A DNA stretch of 52,552 bases. It comes from Acidobacteriota bacterium. Lineage in GTDB: Bacteria; Acidobacteriota; Thermoanaerobaculia; Multivoradales; JAGPDF01. Under the pieces are notes generated by a model. The model did not search any database. It saw only the letters and a program-made list of their open reading frames with translations, and was not told the DNA's origin. This document shows, piece after piece, positions 25,459-35,040 of this stretch (positions are counted from its first letter, which is position 1; each line of letters opens with the position of its first letter). Where the stretch lies: NCBI GenBank assembly GCA_014584695.1, contig JACTMI010000037.1, positions 1 to 52,552 on the forward strand. Reading direction: 5' to 3'. Made by a program: the position numbers and the translations under genes.

Positions 25459-27510
25459 ATGAGCGAATCGAACGCGTTCACGCTGGCAGGGCTGGCGACG
25501 CAGTCCGCCTGCGCGGCGCTGCTGGCATTGCTGCTGGCGCGATTCCACCGTCGCCACCGTCGGGCCTATCTGCGCGAGTGGTCGCTCGCCTGGTGGGCCT
25601 TCTGTCTGGCGCAAGCCGGAGCGCTCTATGCCTTCGCCCGCATCGGCCAGGTGCCGCCCGGCGACTGGGATCGCCTCCTGGCCACCGCGGTGTCGCAGAT
25701 CGGCGCCTACTGGCACGCGGCCTGGCTCCTGTTCGGCGCCTTCTCGCTGTCGACCGGCTGGGCCCAGTCGCGACGCGGCGGGCGCGCGATCCTCGGCGCG
25801 CTGGCGCTGCTCGGCGCGGTCTCGACGCTGCTCTACGCTTTCTCGCCGGAGTCCGCGACCCAGCGTGTCTTCGTGCGGGTCGGCGTCCGCTCCCTGGCGC
25901 TCGCCCTGGCCATGATCGCCGCCGGCGCGGTGCTCTGGCGCTTGCACCGAGGCACGACCATCACCGGGCCGCGCTTCGTCAGCGGCGCGCTCTTCGCGTC
26001 CGGCGCCCACCAGTTGCTGACCGCGGCGCAGACCCTGGGCCTGTTCGAGCTGCCGGTGCCGCAGGCGCTCGGCTACGTCGACGTCGCCATGATCGGCGTG
26101 CTGGGCCTCGCGACCGTGGTCTGGCTGCTCGAAGAGGAGCACCACCGGTTGACCGACGCTTCCCGGCAGATCGAGCGCCTGGCGTTCTTCGACGTGGTCA
26201 CCGGCCTGCCCAACCGCAAGCTGTTCCTCGATCGGCTCCGCGCCGCGATCGAGCGCGGCACCCCCGCCGCGCAGCCGGCCGCCCTCTTCTTCCTCGACCT
26301 CGATCACTTCAAGAGGGTCAACGACACTTACGGCCACGACGTCGGCGACCTGCTGCTGGCGGCGGTCGCCGACCGGCTGCTGCACTCGGTGCGCGAGGGG
26401 GACACGGTCGGGCGCCTGGGGGGCGACGAGTTCACGGTGCTGCTGCCGGGCATCCGCACGCCGGAGGAGGCGGACCCGGTCGCCCGGCACTTGCTGGAGC
26501 GGTTCCGGGCGCCGCTGCGGGTCGGCGAGCAGAGCCTGTTCGTCGGCGCGAGCATCGGCATCAGTCTCTACCCGGTGCACGGCGAGGAGCCGATGAGCCT
26601 GCTGCGCAAGGCCGATACCGCGATGTACCGCGCCAAGGACGCCGGCCGCGGCTGTCACTTCGTCTACGCCGACGAGATGAGCGCGACGACGCGGGAGCGG
26701 CTGGCGCTGGAGACCGAGCTCCGCTCGGAGCTGCTGGAGACCCAGCTGGTACTCCACTTCCAACCGATCGTCCGCTCCGGGACCGGTGAGATCACCGGCG
26801 CCGAGGCGCTGGTGCGGTGGCAGCACCCCGACCGTGGCCTGCTCGCGCCCGCGGCCTTCCTCGCGGTCGCCGAAGCGACCGGCGCCTCGGAGGCGATCAG
26901 CCGCTGGGTCCTGCGTGCCGGTTGCGCGACGGTGGCGTCTTGGCGCCGGCGCTTCCAGTCCGATCTCCGCATCTCGGTCAATCTGACCGCGCGGGCGTTC
27001 GAGAACCCGCAGCTCGCCGAGATGGTGTTCGACGTCCTGGCCGAGACCGGGCTGCCCGCGGAGGCGCTCGAGCTCGAGATCACGGAGACGATGGCTCTGC
27101 TGTCGAGCGGCGATCCGGTGTCGATGCTGGGCCGGCTGCGCGCCCGCGGGGCCCGGGTGGCGGTCGACGACTTCGGCATCGGCTACTCGTCGCTCTCCTA
27201 CCTGCGCGAGCTGCCGATCCAGACCGTCAAGCTCGACTCCTCCTTCATCCGCGACCTCGGCCGCCGGCCGGAGGACTCCCGCATCGTCGGCGCCATGATC
27301 CAGCTCGCCCACGGCCTCGGCATGGAAGTGGTCGCCGAAGGCGTCGAGGAGGAGGAGCAGATGGCCATCCTCGAGATGCTCTACTGCGACGAGATGCAGG
27401 GCTACCTGTTCTCCAAGCCGTTGCCGGCGCCGGAGTTCGAGGCGCTCATGGAAGCCGCAGCACCGTTTCGAAGCGCTCGATCGCCCAGTCCAGATCCGGC
27501 CGCTCGATGA
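25459..27510 (+). CDS. Membrane GGDEF-EAL protein, putative dual cyclic di-GMP enzyme
   Basis: 683 aa. Seven hydrophobic segments (residues about 10-225) form a membrane sensor domain. The GGDEF domain (about 235-400) keeps GGDEF at 321-325 and the inhibitory site REGD (312-315). The EAL domain (about 425-670) keeps EAL in GAEALVRW, the metal and loop motifs [21 protein letters not shown] and EGVEEE. Both synthesis and breakdown of c-di-GMP are possible; which one dominates cannot be read. TAGAAT at 25432-25437 could be the -10, giving a 14-nt leader. The last 65 nt overlap the convergent aminotransferase gene. Confidence 0.92.
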   Translation: MSESNAFTLAGLATQSACAALLALLLARFHRRHRRAYLREWSLAWWAFCLAQAGALYAFARIGQVPPGDWDRLLATAVSQIGAYWHAAWLLFGAFSLSTGWAQSRRGGRAILGALALLGAVSTLLYAFSPESATQRVFVRVGVRSLALALAMIAAGAVLWRLHRGTTITGPRFVSGALFASGAHQLLTAAQTLGLFELPVPQALGYVDVAMIGVLGLATVVWLLEEEHHRLTDASRQIERLAFFDVVTGLPNRKLFLDRLRAAIERGTPAAQPAALFFLDLDHFKRVNDTYGHDVGDLLLAAVADRLLHSVREGDTVGRLGGDEFTVLLPGIRTPEEADPVARHLLERFRAPLRVGEQSLFVGASIGISLYPVHGEEPMSLLRKADTAMYRAKDAGRGCHFVYADEMSATTRERLALETELRSELLETQLVLHFQPIVRSGTGEITGAEALVRWQHPDRGLLAPAAFLAVAEATGASEAISRWVLRAGCATVASWRRRFQSDLRISVNLTARAFENPQLAEMVFDVLAETGLPAEALELEITETMALLSSGDPVSMLGRLRARGARVAVDDFGIGYSSLSYLRELPIQTVKLDSSFIRDLGRRPEDSRIVGAMIQLAHGLGMEVVAEGVEEEEQMAILEMLYCDEMQGYLFSKPLPAPEFEALMEAAAPFRSARSPSPDPAAR

Positions 27511-28678
27511 CCAGCGGCGGGGCGACGCGGATCACCTGCTCGCGCGTCTCCTTGCACAGCACGCCGGCGTCGCGCAGCTTCTCGCAGTAGGGCCGCGCCG
27601 GACCGGCCTCGGGCCGGAGCTCGATGCCGACCCACAGGCCCCGGCCGCGCACCTCCCGGACGAGCGGCGAGTCGATCGCCCGCAGGCGGTCGATCAGGTA
27701 GGCGCCGAGCTCGGCGGAGCGCTCGATCAGCTTCTCCTCGACCAGCACCCGCAGCGCTTCACGCGCCACGGCGGCGCCGAGCGGGTTGCCACCGAAGGTC
27801 GAACCGTGGTCGCCGGGGTGGAAGACCGACATCGTGGCCGCGTCGGCGAGCACGCCCGAGACCGGGTAGAGGCCGCCCGAGAGCGCCTTGCCGACGATCG
27901 CGACGTCGGGCCGGATCCCCTCGTGCTCGAAGGCGAACAGCTTGCCGGAGCGGCCGAGCCCGGACTGGATCTCGTCGCAGACGAGCAGCGCGCCGTGGGC
28001 GGTGGCGAGCTCCCGCAGCCGGCGCAGGTAGCCGTCCGGCGGGATGATGATCCCGCCCTCGCCCTGGATCGGCTCGACCAGGATCGCGATCGTGCGCGGC
28101 GACATCGCCGCGGCGACCGCTTCGGCGTCGCCGTAGGGGAGGATGCGGAAGCCGCCCGCGAAGGGGCCGAAGCCGAAGCGATACTGCTCGTGGGTGGAGA
28201 AACCGACGATCGTCGTCGTGCGGCCGTGGAAGTTCTCGTCGAAGACCAGGATCTCGCTCTCGACGTCGGGCACGCCGCGCACGGTCTGCCCCCACTTGCG
28301 GGCCAGCTTGAGCGCCGTCTCGACCGCCTCGGCGCCACTGTTCATGGGCAGGAAGCGCTCGAAGCCTGTGAGGTCGCAGATCTCACGGCAGAACGGCCCG
28401 AGCTGGTCGTTGTAGAAGGCGCGCGAAGTGAGCGTCAGCCGCCGCGCCTGGCGCTCGAGCGCCGCCACCAGGCGCGGGTGGCAGTGGCCCTGGTTGACCG
28501 CGGAATAGGCGGCGAGCAGGTCGAGGTACTTCTTGCCCTCGACGTCCCAGACCCAGGCGCCTTCGCCGCGCTCGAGCACGACGTCGAGAGGGTGATAGTT
28601 GTGAGCGCCGTAACGCTGCTCGAGGTCGAGCAGCTCGGTGGCGCGGGGTCCGAGTCGGGGCGCTTGCACGTCGAGCAT
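27446..28678 (-). CDS. rocD: Ornithine aminotransferase
   Basis: 410 aa class III aminotransferase. PLP Lys264 lies in IVGKALSGG and the pyridine-N Asp235 in [26 protein letters not shown] near the N-terminus, GHCHPRL and [19 protein letters not shown] are typical of ornithine aminotransferase rather than acetylornithine or 4-aminobutyrate enzymes. Reaction: ornithine plus 2-oxoglutarate gives glutamate 5-semialdehyde and glutamate, linking arginine breakdown and proline. A short leader is likely: TAGAAT (28698-28703, minus strand) and GGAGG precede ATG 28678. Tail overlaps the GGDEF-EAL gene by 65 bp. Confidence 0.9.
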   Translation of the reverse strand: MLDVQAPRLGPRATELLDLEQRYGAHNYHPLDVVLERGEGAWVWDVEGKKYLDLLAAYSAVNQGHCHPRLVAALERQARRLTLTSRAFYNDQLGPFCREICDLTGFERFLPMNSGAEAVETALKLARKWGQTVRGVPDVESEILVFDENFHGRTTTIVGFSTHEQYRFGFGPFAGGFRILPYGDAEAVAAAMSPRTIAILVEPIQGEGGIIIPPDGYLRRLRELATAHGALLVCDEIQSGLGRSGKLFAFEHEGIRPDVAIVGKALSGGLYPVSGVLADAATMSVFHPGDHGSTFGGNPLGAAVAREALRVLVEEKLIERSAELGAYLIDRLRAIDSPLVREVRGRGLWVGIELRPEAGPARPYCEKLRDAGVLCKETREQVIRVAPPLVIERPDLDWAIERFETVLRLP

Positions 28679-28824
28679 GGGGAGTTCCTCCGCGCGAATT
28701 CTATGCCAGGCGGGTCGGCTCCCCGGCCGGCGCGCGGTCGCGCTGGCGCTGCTCCGGGCGCTCTCCGGACCCTCTTCCGGGAGGCCGGCGCCGCGGTGCT
28801 ATGGTGTCGCCGGGAGGTGCCGCC

Positions 28825-29691
28825 ATGCTCCGCCGCCCCCTCGCCGCCGCCTGCGCGGCATTCGCGATCGCCGGCTCGAGCGCGACCTGTCTCCACGCCG
28901 ATCGGGTCGTGCTCACCAACGGCAGGATCTTCGAGGACATCGACGCGGTGGTGAAGGAAACGACCGTCGAGATCCGGCTCGGTGGCGGCGTGCTCTCGCT
29001 GCCCCGCGATCAGGTCCGCTCGGTCGAGCCCGGACCCTCCGCTGTGGCCGACTACGCCGAGCGGGCGGCGCGGCTGCGCGCCGGCCCGGCCGCGACCGCC
29101 GGCGACTGGCTCGAGCTCGCCCGCTGGTCCCGGTCGCGCGGCTTCGACTTCGGCGCCCGCGAGGCCGCGCTGGCGGCCGCCGAGCTCGACCCGGATCTCG
29201 CCGGTCTGGCGCCGCTGCTACGCGCGCTCGGCTACGAACGCGAGAGCGACCAGGGGCGGTGGCTGCCGTACACGGAGGCGATGCGTCGCCGCGGCTGGGT
29301 CGAGGACGGCGGTGAATGGGTGCCGGCCGCGGTCGCCACGGCGCGGGCGGAGGAGCGCCGGGCTCAGTTCGAGGAGCGCCGCCGGCGCCAGGAGGCCGCG
29401 CGGCTGGAGCGGCTGGCGGCGCTCGCCGAGATCCGGGTGGCGCAGGAGGTCGCCCGCGCCGCGGCGCCCCCACCGCCGCCGCTCGTGATCTGGGGCGTCC
29501 CTGCCTATCTGCCGATCTACTGGGGACAGCAGCCGGGCGGGCCGCCGCCGGCTTCCCCGCCCGCCGCCGACGGAGCGGGGTCCCCGCCGAGACACGCCGA
29601 CCGCCGTCAGCCGCCGGCACGAACGAGCGGCTCGGAAGGAATTCTCGGCCGCCAGCCGGGGAGCCTGATCCCGCTGCCTCCGGGGGGCTAG
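28825..29691 (+). CDS. Secreted protein of unknown function with coiled-coil and Pro-rich tail
   Basis: 288 aa. ATG 28825 has GGGAGG upstream and a signal peptide ending near TCLHA. Residues about 30-70 (DRVVLTNGRIFEDIDAVVKE, then LSLPRDQVRSVEPG) read like a small SH3/Sm-like beta-barrel common at the start of exported Acidobacteriota proteins. Residues about 80-130 look TPR-like. WLPYTEAMRRRGWVEDGGEWV follows, then an Arg/Glu coiled coil (about 175-215) and a Pro/Ala/Gly-rich end. TATGGT (28800-28805) is a plausible -10. No family name is recognised and the function is unknown. Confidence 0.72.
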   Translation: MLRRPLAAACAAFAIAGSSATCLHADRVVLTNGRIFEDIDAVVKETTVEIRLGGGVLSLPRDQVRSVEPGPSAVADYAERAARLRAGPAATAGDWLELARWSRSRGFDFGAREAALAAAELDPDLAGLAPLLRALGYERESDQGRWLPYTEAMRRRGWVEDGGEWVPAAVATARAEERRAQFEERRRRQEAARLERLAALAEIRVAQEVARAAAPPPPPLVIWGVPAYLPIYWGQQPGGPPPASPPAADGAGSPPRHADRRQPPARTSGSEGILGRQPGSLIPLPPGG

Positions 29692-29760
29692 CGAGGATCT
29701 GTCCGGCGTGCTAGGGTCCGCCGTCAAATCCTGCAGTTTTCTACCCAGAGGAGGCGGTCG

Positions 29761-30669
29761 ATGCGGAACCCCTGCGTCCTGAGCTTGGTGGCGCTCACCC
29801 TGCTCACAACCCCTCTCGTCGCGGACAGCAGCGCCCGCGGCGAGATCACCCAGCCCGGCGACATCCACTTCGTCGGCAGGGACGGCCAGCTCGAGCGCGG
29901 CCAGCGCTGTGCCGTCGTCGATCCCAGCGCCGAGGAGGCCGAGCTCGTGGCGCGCGAGATCGCCGAGCGCGGCGCGTTCGTGATTCCCGAGGCGCCGCAG
30001 GCGGTGGCGATCCCGGTGCGCTGGCACGTCGTCCGCTCGGGCACGGCGATCAGCCAGGGCAACATCCCGGACTCCTGGATCGCGGCCCAGATCGACGTCC
30101 TGAACGCCGCCTACGCGGGCACCGGCTTCTCCTTCTACCTCGCGAGCACCGACCGGACGACCAACAGCCGCTGGTACACCGGCTGCTACGGCGGTCAGGA
30201 GAAGCAGATGAAGCAGTCGCTCGCGATCGATCCGCGGAACAACCTGAACATCTACTCCTGCCGCCCCTCGCAGGGGATCCTCGGCTACGCCTATTTCCCG
30301 AACTCCTATCCGGAGAGCGACTCCCGCCACGGCGTCGTGCTGCTCGATCAGTCGCTGCCGGGCGGCAGCGCCTCGCCCTACAACCTGGGGGACACGGCGA
30401 CCCACGAAGTGGGTCACTACCTGGGCCTCTACCACACCTTCCAGGGCGGCTGCACCGGCAACGGCGACTACGTCTCCGACACGCCGCCCGAGGCCTCGGC
30501 GGCGTTCGGCTGTCCGGTCGGTCGGGACACCTGCGCGGGCGGCGGGCCCGACCCGATCCAGAACTTCATGGACTACACCGACGATGCCTGCATGGATCGT
30601 TTCTCCAGCGGGCAGAACACCCGCATGCACCAGATGACGAGCACCTATCGCCCGTCGATCTACTACTGA
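29761..30669 (+). CDS. Secreted pappalysin-type zinc metalloprotease (M43 family)
   Basis: 302 aa. A signal peptide (residues 1-20) and a propeptide-like region precede the metzincin domain. Zinc motif HEVGHYLGLYH gives ligands His215, His219 and His225 with catalytic Glu216; the Met-turn is NFMDYTDDACM (Met270). Cys pairs (141/167 and 231/251/258/277) suggest disulfides, as in M43B cytophagalysin/ulilysin. Likely an extracellular protein-degrading enzyme. ATG 29761 has GAGGAGG; TAGGGT at 29712-29717 may be the -10. A strong terminator follows. Confidence 0.92.
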   Translation: MRNPCVLSLVALTLLTTPLVADSSARGEITQPGDIHFVGRDGQLERGQRCAVVDPSAEEAELVAREIAERGAFVIPEAPQAVAIPVRWHVVRSGTAISQGNIPDSWIAAQIDVLNAAYAGTGFSFYLASTDRTTNSRWYTGCYGGQEKQMKQSLAIDPRNNLNIYSCRPSQGILGYAYFPNSYPESDSRHGVVLLDQSLPGGSASPYNLGDTATHEVGHYLGLYHTFQGGCTGNGDYVSDTPPEASAAFGCPVGRDTCAGGGPDPIQNFMDYTDDACMDRFSSGQNTRMHQMTSTYRPSIYY

Positions 30670-30690
30670 CCCGGTACCGCGTGAACAGAA

Positions 30691-30728
30691 CGAGGGGGGC
30701 CGGGATGCCGGCCCCCCTCGTTTTGTTT
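30691..30728 (+). terminator. Intrinsic terminator after the metalloprotease
   Basis: A perfect 13-bp stem (CGAGGGGGGCCGG, 30691-30703, with 30708-30720), a GATG loop and a TTTTGTTT tail. It separates the protease from tyrA. Confidence 0.9.
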
Positions 30729-30761
30729 GGGCGGTAGCTCGCGGCACCGGAGGGAGAGCCA

Positions 30762-31865
30762 GTGGAGAAGCTCGAAGCGCTGCGGCGGAGGATCCGCAAC
30801 CTGGATTCGGCGCTGCTCGGCCTGATCGCGGAGCGGATGGAGCTGGCTCGCGAGATCGGGCGCGAGAAGCTGCGCGCGGGGATCCCGCTGCGTGATTTCG
30901 AGGTCGAGAAACGGGTGCTCGACCGGGCGGCGGTGGTCGCGCACGAGGCGGGGCTGGCGCCGGAGCTCGCCAGCGCCGTGATGGGTAGCCTGATCGACGA
31001 GGCCTGCCGCGTGCAGGAGGTGGAGCGGCACGCGGCATACTCGGGGGCGGCCGAGACGGTGCTGGTGGTGGGTGGCCGCGGCCGCATGGGGCGCTGGTTC
31101 GGGCGCTTCTTCGCCTCTCAGGGGCACGCGGTGCGCGTTCTCGACCGGAATCCGGACGACGGCGAGCTCGCGGACGCCGGAACGCTCGCGGCCGGCCTGG
31201 AGGGCGCCACGCTGGCGTTGATCGCGGTGCCGATGGAGCAGGTGGCCGAATCTCTCGATGAGATCGCGGTCGCCGGTTTCGGCGGCACGGTGTGCGAGAT
31301 CGCGAGCCTCAAGGGGCACCTGGCGCCGGCGCTCGCGCGGGCTCGCGCCGCGGGCCTGGCGGTGACCAGCATCCACCCGATGTTCGGGCCGGGAGTGCGG
31401 ACCCTGGCCGGCCGGGTGATCTGCCTGTGTGATTGCGGCGTGCCGCGCGCCACCGAGCACGTCGCCGGGCTCTTCCGCGACACCGCCGCGACCCTGGTGC
31501 CGCTGTCGATCGAGCGCCACGACGAGATCGCCGCCTACGTGCTCGGCCTGTCGCATCTGTCGAACCTGGTCTTCGCGCGCGCCCTGGCGCAGAGCGGCCT
31601 GGCGCTCGGCGAGCTCTCCGCCGTCGGCTCCTCGACTTTCCAGGCCCAGCTCGCCACCACGGCCGCGGTCGCCGGCGAGAGCCCCGAGCTCTACTTCGCG
31701 ATCCAGAAGCTCAACGCGGCGACGCCGCGAGTTCACGCCGGCTTGGCGCGCGCGGTCGAGGAGATCACGCGCTGGATCGCGGAAGGGCGGTTGGATGCCT
31801 TCGCGGAGGCGATGGCGGAGGCCCGCCGGTGGCTCGAGGCGGGAGCTCCGCGCGCGGGCGGTTGA
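30762..31865 (+). CDS. tyrA: Chorismate mutase / prephenate dehydrogenase (TyrA)
   Basis: 367 aa. Residues 1-90 are an AroQ-type chorismate mutase (EALRRRIRNLDSALLGLIAERM, then VEKRVLDR). Residues about 97-365 are the NAD-dependent prephenate dehydrogenase with VVGGRGRMGRWF, SIHPMFGPG and LSHLSNLVFARALAQ. The protein turns chorismate to prephenate and then to 4-hydroxyphenylpyruvate for tyrosine. The fused arrangement is like the enterobacterial T-protein. Start GTG 30762 has GGAGGGAG in front. Confidence 0.92.
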   Translation: MEKLEALRRRIRNLDSALLGLIAERMELAREIGREKLRAGIPLRDFEVEKRVLDRAAVVAHEAGLAPELASAVMGSLIDEACRVQEVERHAAYSGAAETVLVVGGRGRMGRWFGRFFASQGHAVRVLDRNPDDGELADAGTLAAGLEGATLALIAVPMEQVAESLDEIAVAGFGGTVCEIASLKGHLAPALARARAAGLAVTSIHPMFGPGVRTLAGRVICLCDCGVPRATEHVAGLFRDTAATLVPLSIERHDEIAAYVLGLSHLSNLVFARALAQSGLALGELSAVGSSTFQAQLATTAAVAGESPELYFAIQKLNAATPRVHAGLARAVEEITRWIAEGRLDAFAEAMAEARRWLEAGAPRAGG

Positions 31866-31884
31866 GCCACCTCCCAGGGTCGGC

Positions 31885-31890
31885 TAGTCT
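31885..31890 (+). promoter_or_regulatory. TANNNT -10 element 9 nt before the amine oxidase start
   Basis: TAGTCT lies 9 nt before ATG 31900; only GCGCGGATC lies between, and no convincing Shine-Dalgarno sequence is present. Confidence 0.38.
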
Positions 31891-31899
31891 GCGCGGATC

Positions 31900-33552
31900 A
31901 TGGCGAGAACCCCCTGGTTCACGGCGCTCCGGCGCTCCTATCGACTGGCGCGCGCGGCGCGGGCCGCGACGCTCTCCTCGCGCGACGTCCTCGAGCTCTA
32001 CCGAACGCGCGACGAACCGCGTCCGCTGCCCTGGAGCCGCCGCGAGCTGCTCTCGACGGGCGCCGTGGTCGCCGCCGGCGCGGCGCTGGGCTGCCGGCCC
32101 CGGGCGCTGCCGAGCTCGCCGGTCGCTCTGGATCGACCGGTGGTGATCGTCGGGGCGGGGATCGCCGGCTTGACCTGTGCCTATCGATTGAACGCCGCCG
32201 GCGTGCCGGTCCGGCTGTTCGAGGCTCAAGAGCGCGCCGGTGGACGGATGTACAGCCTGCGCGACCGCTTCGCCGACGGACAGGTCGTGGAGCTCGGCGG
32301 CGAGCTGATCGACACGCCGCACGAGCGGATCCGCGCGCTCGCCGCCGAGCTCGGAATCGAGCTCGACGACCTCGCGCAGGAGGCGGCGGGTCTCCGCCAC
32401 GAGACCTGGTACTTCGAAGGCGCGCTGCGTTCGGACGCCGAGGTCATCGAGGCCTTCCGCCCGGTGGCGGCGCGGATCGAGGCGGCGCTCGCGCCGCTCG
32501 GCGACGCCGAGGAGATCACCTACCGGACGCCTTCGGGCGCCGAGGCGCTCGACCGGATGACGATCGCCGAGTGGCTGGACGGCGCCGGCGTCTCGGGCTG
32601 GTTCCGCAAGCTGCTGGACGTCGCCTACACCACCGAGTACGGTCTCGAGACCGACCGCCAGTCGGCGCTCAACCTGCTCTGGATGATCGATCCCGAGCCA
32701 GATCCGTTCCGGATCTTCGGCGAGAGCGACGAGCGCTTCCACGTCCGCGGCGGCAACGACCGCATCCCGCTCGAGCTGGCTCGCCGCCTCGGCGACCGGA
32801 TCGCGCTCGGCCACGTGCTCGAAGCGGTCTCGCGCCGGCCGGACGGCGACTACGTGGCGTCGCTGCGCCGCGGCGGCACCAGCGTGGAGGTGGCGGCGCC
32901 GATCCTGGTGCTCGCGCTCCCGTTCACCTTGCTGCGCGAGGTCCAGCTGGAGCTCGACCTGCCGGCGGTCAAGCGGACCGCCATCGCCGAGCTCGGTTAC
33001 GGCACCAACGCCAAGCTGATGATCGGCTTCGGCGCGCGCCCCTGGCGGTCCCGCCACGGCTCGAACGGCAGCGCCTTCGCGGACCTGCCGTTCCAGCTGG
33101 TCTGGGAGACCAGCCGCCAGCAGGCGGGGGAGGCCGGGATCCTGACCAATTTCACCGGCGGCCGGCAGGGCGAGGCGGTCGGCGGCGGCACCGCGGCCGA
33201 GCAGGCCGAGCGGGTCGTGGCCGAGCTCGAGGCGATCTTCCCCGGCGTCGCCGCCGCGCGGGCCGTCGCGTCCGCGTCCGCCTCCCGCCCGTCGGAGGGG
33301 CGCGCCCACCTCGCGGAGGCGCGCTTCCACTGGCCCTCGCACCCTTGGAGCCGCGGCAGCTACGCCAGCTACCTGCCCGGCCAGTGGACCGGCATCGCCG
33401 GCGCCGAAGGCGAGCCCGTGGGCGACCTGCACTTCTGCGGCGAGCACTGCTCGCTCGCCGCCCAGGGGTACATGGAAGGCGGCTGCGAGACCGGCGAAGC
33501 CACCGCCGCCGCCATCCTCGCCCGTCTCGGGGCGGCTAGCGGCGCGGCGTGA
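31900..33552 (+). CDS. Flavin amine oxidase, Tat/lipoprotein-type export signal
   Basis: 550 aa. Residues 47-65 hold a twin-Arg stretch RRELLSTG followed by a hydrophobic run and a lipobox-like AALGC (Cys65), so the folded, FAD-loaded enzyme may be exported by Tat and lipid-anchored. The FAD domain starts VVIVGAGIAGL (GAGIAG at 85-90), with AGGRMYSL, GGNDRIPLELA and the C-terminal LHFCGEHCSLAAQGYMEGG that closes the FAD fold. Amine substrate (mono- or polyamine, or L-amino acid) unknown. A 17-bp tail overlap exists with nrfA. Confidence 0.88.
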   Translation: MARTPWFTALRRSYRLARAARAATLSSRDVLELYRTRDEPRPLPWSRRELLSTGAVVAAGAALGCRPRALPSSPVALDRPVVIVGAGIAGLTCAYRLNAAGVPVRLFEAQERAGGRMYSLRDRFADGQVVELGGELIDTPHERIRALAAELGIELDDLAQEAAGLRHETWYFEGALRSDAEVIEAFRPVAARIEAALAPLGDAEEITYRTPSGAEALDRMTIAEWLDGAGVSGWFRKLLDVAYTTEYGLETDRQSALNLLWMIDPEPDPFRIFGESDERFHVRGGNDRIPLELARRLGDRIALGHVLEAVSRRPDGDYVASLRRGGTSVEVAAPILVLALPFTLLREVQLELDLPAVKRTAIAELGYGTNAKLMIGFGARPWRSRHGSNGSAFADLPFQLVWETSRQQAGEAGILTNFTGGRQGEAVGGGTAAEQAERVVAELEAIFPGVAAARAVASASASRPSEGRAHLAEARFHWPSHPWSRGSYASYLPGQWTGIAGAEGEPVGDLHFCGEHCSLAAQGYMEGGCETGEATAAAILARLGAASGAA

Positions 33553-35029
33553 CGACCGCCACGGCGCTGGCCGTCAAGCCGGGCTCCGCCGCCGCGGCGG
33601 TGGCGGCCGGTGGCTCGGCGCGGTTCTCGAAGGTCGGCCGGTAGCTCGGATCGCGCAGCGCGAGCTGTCCCTGCCGGGAGAGGTCGATCGACTCGCCGAG
33701 AATGCGCAGCGCCTCCTGCGGGGCGTGGAAGCCCATCGAGTTCTCCGCCTCGACGAAGTCGAGCCGGAACTGGGCCTGGCGCTGGAACTTGCGCGCCAGC
33801 GCGAGCTCGGCGTCGGAGCGGCCCGCGGCGCGAGCGGCCTCGAGATCCCCGATCAGCTGAACGAGAGCGTCCATCGCCTGCCCACGCATCCGGTAGGTGC
33901 GCTCCTGGATCGCCTCGGCGCGGCCCTTGAGCTCCGCTTCCGACCAGCGGTGGCAGGTCTGGCAGGCCTTGGCGACGTTGAGCAGCGGGCTGCGGACGTG
34001 GTGGTCCGAGACCTTGAGCGCGCCGACGCGTTCGTAGGGCATGTGGCAATCGGCGCAGGCGACCCCCGAGCGGGCGTGGATCCCTTGGCTCCACATCTCG
34101 AACTCCGGGTGTTGCGCCTTGAGCACCTCGGCGCCGGTGAGGGCGTGCGTCCAGTCCTTGAAGCCGATCTCGTCGTAGTAGGCCTGGATCTGCTCGACCT
34201 TCAGCCCCTTGGCCCAGGGGTAGACCAGCCGCTTCTCGGGGCCCTTGAAGTAGTACTCGACATGGCACTGGCCGCAGACGTAGGCCCGCATCTCCTGGCG
34301 GGTCGCCATCGTGTTGGGGTCGTAGTCCGGAATCCCCTGTGACGCCTTGAGCGCGCGGATCCCCTCGAGGAAGCCGGGGCGCGTGATGCGCAGCTGCATG
34401 GACTGCGGATCGTGGCAGTCGATGCAGGAAACCGGGTGAGAGAGCAGCTCGCGCGCCTCCTGGTAGGGCATCTGGTTCATCTTCTCGAAGCCGGCGATCA
34501 GGTCACCCTCGCCCAGGCGCTTGTACGGCACGTAGACCGAGGCGTGACAGTGGGCGCAGGTGCCGGGCTGCTGGGCCACCTGCTGGCGCTCGGTGAAGGT
34601 CTGGTCGTCGAGCATGTAGGCGTGGCCGCGCTCCTCGCGAAAGTCGACCGAGAAAGCGTAGCCCTTCCACATCGTCACCAGCCGCGGGTCCTCCTCGAGG
34701 CGCGACTGCGCGACCACGGAGCGGGGGTCGGCCTCGGTCGGAGTGCGCGGCACCGCCTCGCTGCCGCCGAAGCGGGTCCGCACCTGGTCGACGGTGCGCT
34801 GGTACGAGTCGTATTGGACTGGGAAGTTCTTGCCCCAGATCGCGGGGTCCTCGGTCTCGTCGTCGAGCTCGACCACCCGGAAGAACGGGTTCTTGGCCTC
34901 CTGCTTGCGCTCGAAGATATTGACCAGCAGCGCCGTCGCCAGCGCGCCGCCCACGGCGGCGGCGATCGCGAGCAGGAGGAGGCGCGACTTCGGACGGCCC
35001 GAGGGGTTCGGATCGGTGGCGGATGCCAT
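33536..35029 (-). CDS. nrfA: Ammonia-forming cytochrome c nitrite reductase NrfA
   Basis: 497 aa; ATG 35029 with AAGGAG. An N-terminal membrane segment (residues 16-36) may stay as an anchor. Five heme sites: CAHCH (158-162), CIDCH (202), CGQCH (252), CADCH (325), CQTCH (356). The first, by order the active-site heme, is CXXCH, not the classical CXXCK, so a His rather than Lys would ligate the catalytic heme. Other catalytic surroundings are intact: REERGHAYML, CGQCHVEYYF and KAQHPEFEMW (KXQH motif, 304-307). It reduces nitrite to ammonium with six electrons from NrfH, encoded 11 bp upstream. Confidence 0.93.
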   Translation of the reverse strand: MASATDPNPSGRPKSRLLLLAIAAAVGGALATALLVNIFERKQEAKNPFFRVVELDDETEDPAIWGKNFPVQYDSYQRTVDQVRTRFGGSEAVPRTPTEADPRSVVAQSRLEEDPRLVTMWKGYAFSVDFREERGHAYMLDDQTFTERQQVAQQPGTCAHCHASVYVPYKRLGEGDLIAGFEKMNQMPYQEARELLSHPVSCIDCHDPQSMQLRITRPGFLEGIRALKASQGIPDYDPNTMATRQEMRAYVCGQCHVEYYFKGPEKRLVYPWAKGLKVEQIQAYYDEIGFKDWTHALTGAEVLKAQHPEFEMWSQGIHARSGVACADCHMPYERVGALKVSDHHVRSPLLNVAKACQTCHRWSEAELKGRAEAIQERTYRMRGQAMDALVQLIGDLEAARAAGRSDAELALARKFQRQAQFRLDFVEAENSMGFHAPQEALRILGESIDLSRQGQLALRDPSYRPTFENRAEPPAATAAAAEPGLTASAVAVVTPRR

Positions 35030-35040
35030 GGCGGACTCCT

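Noticed and set aside
25333-27312. Long minus-strand open frame opposite the GGDEF-EAL gene
   Set aside because: Low-complexity translation with no motif; the plus strand has all catalytic motifs of GGDEF and EAL domains.
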